A DNA stretch of 64,000 bases. Origin: Struthio camelus (lineage: Eukaryota; Chordata; Aves; Struthioniformes; Struthionidae). The notes beneath the pieces were generated by a model. That model did not search any database, had not been told where the DNA came from, and saw only the letters and a program-made list of their open reading frames with translations. Position 1 is the first letter of the stretch. Every line of letters begins with the position of its first letter. Of this stretch, positions 54,667 through 64,000 are shown piece by piece. Position numbers and translations under genes: made by a program. The stretch lies in assembly GCF_040807025.1 (NCBI RefSeq), contig NC_090943.1:135915950-135979949 (forward strand), written 5' to 3'.

Positions 54667-57600
54667 AACAAGTCTGAGCTGAAGCCGATGCTCTTAATAC
54701 ACTCCTCTGAGATAGTGGATGAAAGATTTGTACAGGAGGTAGGATGAAGCACAGTGGATAAATACAATGAAGGCTGACAGCCTTGACTCCGCTGTCCTTG
54801 ATATTTAAAGGTCCGTGTCAATTTTATTTTCCAGATGGTAAAATATAACTACCACAACCTCAGGATGTACCATAAACATCACATAAATTCAAGCACAAGT
54901 AATCAACAAGTGATCTCAATAGGACTCAAAAAAAAATCAAAGTGAAATTGGCATAAGAGCACAGTACACATGAAAAAGATCAGGCTCTGCGAATGACTGG
55001 GTACATCTAGAGTTGAAACCACCACTACGAAGACGCTCTGTTAATTGTCTCGATAGAGCCTAAAAATGAGGACTGCGTGGAGAGTGACTTCTACAGTTCT
55101 ATGCACTAAGATATATTAATTTGCATGATTAAAACACGTATGTCCCTCTGGGGATAATTATCAGTTTAAATCTGACATACAGCTTATTTCACTAAGTTTA
55201 AAAATGCAGGCAAAGCCAAAATAAACCAAGCTTAAATTGACATACGATAATCCACAGCCAGAATGGTAGCAATATTACATTTTTGAAACCAATTTTAGAT
55301 AAACATGTGTACGGATGTAGACAAGGCCTCACATACTAGCTGTCAAGATAAAGCAGGAGGAGATGGAACAATCTCTGGAATCTACCACGACTCAAAATAC
55401 TAATCAAAGTGCTGGTTTTCAACTGTGCTCACCTTACAGAACAAACCAGTGAACAATAAATGCATGGTAATACTTATTCATGTGGAAGTTTAGGTCTTCA
55501 AAAGGTCAAATATGTGACACAGTGACCTAAAACCAGGGTGGCAGAACTGGCTGTAACTGGGAAGTTTCCATCAAGCAGAAAGGTAGCAGCTCTGGCCAAG
55601 GCTGCCGCTTTGCATTACTGATGTATTATAACGGAAAACTTAAATGCAAATAACTTCACCTTTGTAAAGGTTTGTGAAGATGAATTGTACAATAGCCTGG
55701 TAACAGATACATGCTAACTCTGCTTTGCTCTTACATTGCCCTCAAAGACACCTATTAATCCTGCATGCTAAACATCATTGCAAAGTCTATTAAACTGGTA
55801 AGTTTGCACAAGAAAAACTTCTTGCAATATAAAACTTTCCACTATTAAAAACACTGGCCACCATTTAACACTTTCTAGTTCACTCTTTAGGTAAATCTAT
55901 GAGATTTAAAACAGGATGATGACTTTATCTAAATACAGGGAAGTAGCTTCTGAAAAATCCATTGGTAGAAATGCCTGGAAAGCAGCAAAGCTACTTAGCA
56001 GATACACTTATATCTGGCCTCTGTAATGTACGCACGCTTACTGTTTAACGGGAGCCGCACACAGACACCTTTTCAAGTGAAAAATCTTCAGAAAGTATTT
56101 TGCTTCTTTTTAGTTATGAAGCCCTGCACTGTTATGTATTCTACCCAATAGCCATAATCTACTCTCAGTAATACTTGCTTCCGGGTAAACACCGTCCTAT
56201 AGATGGCTCTCCAACATGAAAATTGTGATTTCTTTAGAAAGGGTTAGAGCTCTGCACAAATACTCATGAAAGCTAAGAAATGAAATTTCCTTTTCTTCCA
56301 ACTAGACAGTCCAAAAAAATTACAAGCCTTCATTTCACTTAGAGAGATATTACATGCTGTGCGTGTAAAAGCAGTAATGGAAATCAATTCTGTTTTCTCT
56401 GGATCCTTGTGTTTCTTACAACATATTGTACTCTGTGGAATAATTTCATCTTGTCATTTAAAAAAAAAGTCAGGAAAGGGCTTAAACTAAGGCTTACAAC
56501 ATAACTTTTTGTTATATTTGTAGCTCTAGCTTTTTGTGGCTACTTCTGTCTCAGTGTATATTTTATAAGAATGATTATTTGAACACTCTGCAAAGCTTTG
56601 GGAAATATCCTTACCACTCTCATGTCCGCCAGTGCTTACGTTTCCATGTCTATATTACTTCTACTCTTTTAATCCTGTATCTCTCCATACCCATACTCCA
56701 TACTTCAGTTTATGTCCTCCTCTCTACAACAATATCGTAGTCCTCAGTTTATCCTGTCACCTCCTGAGCATATAAAACTTCCCCAGGATCCTCTCTGCAT
56801 TTGTATAAATCAATGCAACTCCCCTCTTCATTGACAAGTACTCAGCCCCTGCGCTCTGTAACCTCTCAGAGTTCCTCAGATGTTCAAGCTACCTTCTGCC
56901 TGGTTTTCAGCTGCTTCCTCTCTCTTTTCTCAGACGAGCAGAGTTCTTAGTTCTCTGCTCCTTCATCACTTTCTCTTTAAAGAATTTCCCTACTTCGCTA
57001 TCCCCTTTTTGCAAGAGGCAGTAACTCCTGCTCTGCTCTGGTTAAAGCAGTGGTGCTATCTGGACTACTTGTCTTCTTCCGTCTCCTCCACCAATAGAAG
57101 CAGCCAACAACTCAGGTCTCCTTGCCTCTGGCAGCTGTCTTTCAAAGCCATGCTCGGATTCTGCATCCCTGAAAATCATTCATTTCTCTAGCAATAGCAT
57201 TTTCAACGTGTAACAAAAATAATTAATTGGCCAACTTCGTGACATCCTTACATACCAGGAGAAAACAGGGCCAGGCAGAACAACACAACATTTTCAATTA
57301 TGAAGCTGAACAAAAATGTTTTATAAGGGACACTATTTATTTTAGTTCACATCTGAATTCTGTGATAATTCCCACCAAGTCCATCTTAAGAGTGAGTCAT
57401 ATTTTAAGATTTTCCCAAATCTTTGAAGATTCCTTATGTAATAACTTCGGTAGAAATCATATGTTAGTGAAAAAGGAAATCAGAATCTTTATTTTCGAAA
57501 ATGCAGAGGTACACCTACAAAGCACCCTTTTTTTCCTATTTCTACACGGATATGCCCTCTCAATAGTGGGATTTACATAATCCATACATCAGTCACCAAT

Positions 57601-60600
57601 GTGACCACCAGCTGAAAGATGTCTGATACTCTGCCCAGCAGAGAACAAGAAAAGCACAAGTGCCATCAGTAATTAGGCAGCTGGGAAACAGCTCTTTAAC
57701 TTCTGAAATGTCCCTTGCCAAAAAACTGATTATCATCAACTCAGCTATGGAACATGCATTTTCATTGTAATATTTTTTTAAACAGTTCAGAATTGGCAAT
57801 TTAACAGTCTGAGGTAAACTAAACATAGTCCGAAATCAGGTAAATGTTTGAAAACTTGTATGAACGCTAAAGACCACAGCGCACTTATCACCAGCTCATC
57901 TAAGAGATCAGATTTGTTCTTAATTCATATAATGGAGTTAGCCCTAAAATAGAGATCATCTAAGTTTAACAGTCAGTATAGTAAATAGAAGAATGTCGTC
58001 TTCCACTGTAGACACGGAAGTAGCCAGAAAGAATTAAAAAAAAAACAAGAAAACATTTAAATTGATAAAGTGAAAAATATATATTTTCAAAATGAAAGAT
58101 ACTTAATAGATTATGTTAAATGCACAATATGTCTACTAATAAAGCCCCTGAAATCGATGACTTGAGGACCCATGACCAGGGAACATGAGAATGTAGCAGA
58201 GAAGGGATGCCCAGGGGAACAGGACCCTTGGACACACTGCACACTCCTGCCACTCAGTAAAGGTGCAGCCCTATTTCTATTAACGGGCATGCACGCAGCT
58301 CTGAGCCTGATGACTAATTCCCAAGGGAGCTCTAGAGGAACTAGAGATTTCCTTGCCCGTCTCACTCATTCACAGTGCCTCTTCCTGCATGTATCTTCTC
58401 AGCATGCTGTAGGCCCCAAACATGCAGTCAGGCACGATGAGGATGTCACAAGAAAACAGCTTTTCCTCTGCTTGCTTTGGAGAACAGACTAGAAGCAGCC
58501 CTCCATGGCAAATGCTCTAAGTACTAGGCTATACGGTATCTGGAGACAGATCCTTCTCCAACACTCCTGTTCAAAGGGTTATGCTTTTTTAAAATGTTTG
58601 CAAGCTTCCTTTAAATTAAGGGAAGAATGAAAAAGCCCACATAGGGTACTTGGTTAGGAAAACTAGGTTACTGATGCTGCTCCTGTGTGTTTTAATTTCC
58701 AGGAAGTAGAACAGTTTCAACTGAGAAGATTTAGGAAGACCACCCAAGAACGCCCAGTATCCTGCTGACTCAGGTTTTCCCTTAGAAGGTGGAAAACATG
58801 CCTCAACTGAGCAGACTGGGGATTTGATCCAGTCTCTCATTTCTCAGAAGAGCGCAGTAATTTCTGATCTCACGGTCAGAAACGGATAGCTGCTGCCATT
58901 GCCAGCAGTTCCATTTATGTGGGGGGAAAAAAAGCCAGACTCTGGCAAAAGACTGAAATCTCAAGTTGCTACATTTAGACTATATTTATCGAGAAAGTGT
59001 TTTGAACACTGTTTACAATGAGACATATATTAAAGGAACATAATCTCATAACTATAAACAGATTTTATTTAAGAAATAGCAATAAAACCCACAATGAAAA
59101 TAGCTGCAGCTAGACATCCCTCGTAGTTACCAGCCCTGCAAAACTCCAGAAATGTTCAAGTGCACAAAGACCCAGAGTAAATAAATATAGCCCAGAAAAA
59201 CAAACCCAATGTATGCTGTGAAAAGCACAAAACATTAAGAGCTATTATAAATGGAAAGAGTACACCAGACTTGAAGTTTCCTTTCCTTTCATAATCAGAG
59301 ATTTAATTAGTAAGAGAAACTTTTAAAAATTCCTATCTTCAAAATTGTCAACAAAGCTTAATAGCCTTTTCAAAGTTTCTTACCGTTTGTGAAAATACAT
59401 CTGAAAGAAATAGCGCACAAGTACATGGCCTATTTCTTATGATACTTACCGATTTTTACAAGTAGGAAGCCAAAAAGTCACATAGACTTCTCTTTATCTT
59501 AGTTTGACAGCTTACTGTTATTTTATTATATGGGAAATCCTTTTGATAAACTCCACAGACCAACATAACTTAATATAAATAATAAAATATAGTCCAAAAA
59601 ATAATTTACTGATATTAAGAAACTACAATAAGACTTGTAATAGGTAGTAGTTCAGTTGGCACAATTAAAAAGTAGGCACGCTAAAACCAACCACAGTCCA
59701 AAAAAAAAGATAATATTCACCCAGAGTACAAAGTACGTCTAATTGGCGACAATTGAAGACTTTTACACAGAACATGTCACACTTCTGGTTAGCTGTGGGG
59801 TGCTGTTTGTCAAACCTTTATGTACTAAACATCTTTTTCTGTAATAGGAGATACTACTGCAGTAACGTTAGGCCTGGCTCCTCAAAAATAGTTTTTATGC
59901 TATAATTTTTCTAGGCTAACCAATTCGAAATATCCAAACTGGTAAATATATGAAGTACTCCACATCTATGTTTTCTTAAACAAACACACTACAAAAGTTT
60001 TGACTACGTAAGAAGAGACAGATGAAGGCCAATAATCCTCTTTTTTTTTTAAACACAAAATAATTTATAGCAGTGTTCCAGGGCGCTACAACCTTCAGAG
60101 CAACTCAGTGAATAGTATCTTTTATTTTTGACTGGCACAGATGTGTTTTTCATAGATAAGAGGACATTCTCGCATGTTACATGATAGCTCATTCCTCTTT
60201 TCCCCAGCATCAAGTCTAAAGAATAAGAAATTAATAATAAAAGGAGTGCATATCACTATGTCTTGAAGACATATCTGTATATTTTTAAGATTTCGTTAAA
60301 CAGATGGTTAAAAATACCAGTTTTGGCTCTGGAACACAACATTAATGCAGTTTAAGTCTTTGGTGTTACTATAAGATGCTACAATCATTATGATACGGCT
60401 GTATAACCTAAGACAAATAGCATTTTAGACATGCCTGGCATAATTATATATTTGTGTGTGCAGCTCCTCAGACTCTACTGGATACCATCACTATATTCCA
60501 GCTATTAGAAGGTTTCAAGTATATTTTCTACTTAATTTTGCTAAAAATGATTAAAATATGCAGCTAACTCCTTGTTAAGGAGTATCCAAACTTCTTTCTA

Positions 60601-63498
60601 ATATCCGGTTTGACATTCAATGTAACGACTGTTCCCGAAAACGGTGCGTTTAAAAAGTTGCATTTATAAAGTCAGAATGTCTAGACTCCTCATACTAAAT
60701 GGTTTTCCACTTATCTGAGGACTCTGATGAATTTACGATTATGCTGGTAATTCCCCTTAGCCACAACTTTTCAGAAGCCCGTAAGAATCTGACTACCTTA
60801 AAACAAATAAAAGCTGTATTGAGTCAGGACCATGGCACCAGCATATTTAATCAAGTGAAGAGAGAGGCAGTGAAGGGAGGGTTGAGGCGTTCCAGCTCCA
60901 AGAAGGAAAAACAAAAGTGTGGGGACAGGCACAAGAAGAGTGAAAAACTGAGATAAGGGCAAGTTCAGGAGAAACGCAGGCATAGGGAAAAGAGCAGAGA
61001 GGGAAAGGTGTTGAAATTAGAGAAAGAGGCACCAAAGAGTAGGTCTGGAAGCAGAAAAAGCATACAAGGACAGACAGGGATGAGAGAAAAATGAAGAGAT
61101 CCTTTAAATACTCCTCCTCATCCTCACCTCTCTCTCAACCCCCACATCACGCCCTGGGGAACAGAGCTGGCGTGAGGGTGCACTGGGGAAGCACACTGCC
61201 CGTGAAGTTCCTCCCAAAGCACAGCTTCAGTGTATTTTCAAGAGGAAAAACAAAAAGGGGAGGAAACCCAGTCAACCAGAAACACCTGCCAGTCAAACAA
61301 ATAGAGGTTTACTGCAGATTCTGCAGTAAATCCGGTTGTTCTTTCTGACGTTGCCTCATCTCACGCTCATTTGCTATTTGCTGCAGTGCTGATACAAGTA
61401 AATAGGCTTGCCCTTGGAGAGTCCTGAACCTCGGAATACTCTCAACCCAATCCTCAGAAGTGCCTTAGACTGACTGCATAGACAACTTGCTCAGTTATTT
61501 ATCTATTTATAGGCCTCCTCTATAGTACCAAGTGACTTCACATCGCCTTCATTTTCATCCTCCTCTCACACTTGTGATACACAGACGTGTTAATAGGTCC
61601 CCTCTCTCCTGTCAACAAAACAGAATCTCCAAACAGGGAAATAAACACAGGACTGAATACGATTGCCCAATGTAATGAAGGAAATTTGTTCAAAACCCAG
61701 AAACTGGATACAAGTCTCCCGAGCCTGAAGCTACTGCTTTGCCCATCAAATTGTTCCCTCTTTAGAGATGAATATCAACAACCTTTCTAAATAGGTGCAT
61801 CGAGAGAAACCAAGCTTGAAACTTGAAAAGCTTGAAAGGCCAAGCCCCTTAGCTAGACACATCCCGGAAGACAGCGAACAAGGCTCTGAGCCACACGTGA
61901 GGACACCTGGTTACAGCCTTCTCACTTGCCACCACTGGCTGCCTAAAGGGGACCTCTGGCAGCCAGCTCCCCCTCCAGCCACTAGCCCCTGTCACTCACT
62001 AGTGCCAACTAATCACTGATCTCCACTCGTTTCTCAATGTTCTCTAACAGCTAATAAAGGCGCGCTGGCTGTGTCACCACAGCCAAGACCAAATGCTGTT
62101 TTGATCTCGAATCAGAGATGCGATCTTTCCCGTTTGTAAAACAGGCAATACAACTTCCCTCCCATTACAGCCCTCTTGTAGCATCCGTACGAATGTTAAA
62201 CATTGAACTGTTTTTCCGAGAAGACAGAAATAAAACCCATACGGCGTGACATCATGAGGGTGAACATATGAAACGTGACTGTGAAATTAGAGTAGGTTAA
62301 TTTGCAACCACAAAAATTATAGATTAATTACAATACTTTGAATGTTATTGATGTCAATCACTGGCACAGAAAAGACAGTTTTGGTGTCTTTCATTTTATA
62401 CTAAAACATATTTGGAGTTAAGGTCTGAATTTCCTACAATATTTGGCTCTGAGTCAATTTCAACATTTTGGGAATCGACTTTTACCCTTAAATTAGCCAC
62501 GTGTACTCTCAAACCTTTTTTTCTTAAAATAAAACAGGAGTGATGATTGCTAATTTAAGACCCCACACAATGCAAATTTACATTCTGGAGCCAAATATGG
62601 GGATTGGGAACATATGAACAAGAAATGCCCTGTACCGAATGGAATTAAAACTAACAAATAGTGCGGTCTGTTGCTGATTTGATACATAGTGCATCAGATA
62701 CCGATTACTGATTTTTTTCTTTGACACAAATATTTAAAGTCTTGTAATTTAAAACTGACAAATAGTGTGTAAAGTGAATTATGCAAACACTATTCAACTA
62801 TTTACGGACACTCAAACGCTCCATTAACATTTTAACATTTAATAACATACAATCATTGGTACAAAGTGCCACACTCGCATAACTCCTCTCTTTTCCTTCT
62901 GCCCTCTTGGGTTTCAGCTGTTTTGCTTTATACTCACGGAGAATGAAGCTACTTGACGTACCACATCCTTTCAATTATTCCTGCTATTGGATTTTTTTCC
63001 CTTTTGTTTAGTAGCCTTAATGACGGATAAAAGATTTTAAACTTTTAACACTTGCCACCCGCTCAGACCTTGAAGTCAACTTCAGGGCACGCTGTGGATG
63101 GACTCAGAGATATTGAAGCTTTCTTCTGTTTTTGAGACCGTAAGTAGTAACACGATAAATAAGAAAAAACCCTGGAGGCCTAAGGCTAAAAGTCCTTGTC
63201 TGGGCTGAAACCCTTCATTTTAAAAATTTACCATGGCTTAATGAACTGAAAGACTGCAAGAAGGCCAAGCACAGACTGGAAATAAAGAAAAACAAACAAC
63301 AAAAATCCCCCCTGAACTACTGCACTATTTCAAGAGAGGATTCTGCCATGCTGACACATACATCACTATGGGATGGAGGCCAGCAAAAGAAAACTTCCGT
63401 CTTTCTTAAACACAACGAACAAACATTCACAGCCAATCAGCCTGCGATTAAATAAATTAGTAAAGGTCAAGAAAGAGTGATTTATTATCAGAACGTAC

Positions 63499-63598
63499 CT
63501 CCCAAGACGGCAGACGCAGCCATGGAAAGTCCTTCCGGAATTACCCCTTGTTATTACCAACCCCAGGACAAAGAAACATATTTTCATTCAAGATGTAC
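63499..63598 (-). other. Possible 3' extension of that exon to a second strong donor
   Basis: The minus strand ends here with CTTGGGAG|GTACGT (GT at 63498-63497), close to the donor consensus. Just before it, an ATG at 63521-63523 opens a frame (MAASAVLG, last codon split after its first base). Joined to the acceptor at 50420, this frame ends after 12 codons. Joined to the acceptor at 50169, it runs in frame into FAM110B. No clear separate acceptor lies between 63499 and 63598, so an alternative-donor form of the 63657 exon or a start inside this segment is most likely. Confidence 0.35.
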
Positions 63599-63657
63599 CT
63601 GTAAAAACGCAGTGCCCAGGCTCTGAACGATGGATTATGATGCTTCGAGGAATCCGT
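63599..63657 (-). other. Candidate 59-nt 5' exon of FAM110B (strong acceptor and donor)
   Basis: On the minus strand, 63690 down to 63658 reads as a long pyrimidine tract (CTTTACTTTTTTTTTTTC, then ATCTTTTCTTTCAG), a textbook acceptor with AG at 63659-63658. The 59-nt exon keeps four CpGs and ends TTTTTACAG|GTACAT, a good donor with GT at 63598-63597. The exon is non-coding as far as can be seen. It lies on the FAM110B strand between the CpG-rich right edge and the coding exon. A longer form could use the next donor at 63498. Confidence 0.45.
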
Positions 63658-63866
63658 CTGAAAGAAAAGATGAAAAAAAAAAAGTAAAGAAGCAGAAATA
63701 GGGCAGCCCCACACATTTCAGCGCTGCTGAACAATTCTGCGATGCGAGAGGACATGGAAACCAAGCACCAAGGAGAGCCCCCACCTCTCCGCGGCAGGAG
63801 AGACAAGCAGGGCAGCCGGGACAGCCACCAACAATATTTGGAAAGAAAGAGAAAAATGACAAAATC

Positions 63867-64000
63867 AGCGCGGTTGCTCCCTGGCCGAGCTACGAGCTGT
63901 GCAACAGAACTAATGACGAAGACGCGTGGGAAGCCTCCGAACACGCGCTCGCTTATGCTGCAGTCCGTGAGGCGCGAGCCGCAGACGTAACCGTGCGGCG
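63867..64000. promoter_or_regulatory. Edge of a CpG island, possible FAM110B promoter region
   Basis: I count 19 CpG dinucleotides in the last 134 bases, far above the rest of the window, with more scattered back to about 63730. The run includes CGCG at several places (for example 63869, 63926 and 63943) and continues off the window. CpG-dense edges like this mark vertebrate promoters. It sits upstream of the candidate 5' exon on the FAM110B strand. No TATA box is evident. It could also serve a divergent gene outside the window. Confidence 0.55.

Larger units (their letters stand above)
50421..63498 (-). other. Predicted intron upstream of the FAM110B coding exon
   Basis: No coding exon is recognised in this 13-kb stretch. 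It is AT-rich, with a purine simple repeat (52699-52737), an old dispersed repeat (54604-54666) and several isolated good minus-strand donors: TTG|GTAAGTG at 51399, ACAG|GTAACT at 53518 and TCG|GTAAGT at 59450. The first is paired with a pyrimidine-rich acceptor (AG at 51512-51513), so 51399-51511 is a possible but weak 113-nt exon. A small CpG-containing palindrome, ccggcgccgg, lies at 50503-50512. Whether this is one intron or several cannot be settled from sequence. Confidence 0.5.

Overview
This is vertebrate nuclear DNA, most likely from a bird. It is mostly non-coding, with AT-rich intergenic or intronic sequence, few repeats, and one recognisable LINE whose 3' tail is of the CR1 type typical of birds and other sauropsids. 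Only one protein-coding gene can be supported: FAM110B, on the minus strand, with its whole coding sequence in one exon (49006-50118). Species cannot be fixed from sequence alone; the low repeat density favours a bird over a turtle or crocodilian.

Layout, left to right. 1 to about 47554 is the 3' flank of FAM110B. In mammals the next gene on that side is UBXN2B, but none of it is recognised here. This flank holds simple repeats, a CR1 fragment (18155-18425 and 19583-about 19800) split by a 1.16-kb GC-rich insertion with an 8-bp target-site duplication, a 40-bp tandem duplication at 23581, homeodomain-motif-rich AT-rich stretches, and a GC-rich, CpG-containing island near 35.6-36.5 kb with unassigned open frames on both strands. 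About 47555-49005 is the FAM110B 3' untranslated region. 49006-50118 is the coding sequence. 50119-50420 is 5' untranslated sequence of the same exon, with a textbook splice acceptor just upstream and an out-of-frame upstream ORF that overlaps the start codon. 50421 to about 63498 is intron. At 63499-63657 there is a candidate upstream exon with a very strong acceptor and two good donors. The last 130 bases are the edge of a CpG island that runs off the window, a plausible promoter of FAM110B.

The main interest is the 5' architecture of FAM110B. Two possible acceptors and two possible donors would give transcripts that either carry a main-ORF-overlapping uORF or, for one combination, extend the protein in frame at the N-terminus. 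Most other open reading frames are short, begin at non-ATG codons or look like chance. I found no CRISPR array, operon, tRNA, rRNA or new enzymatic system.
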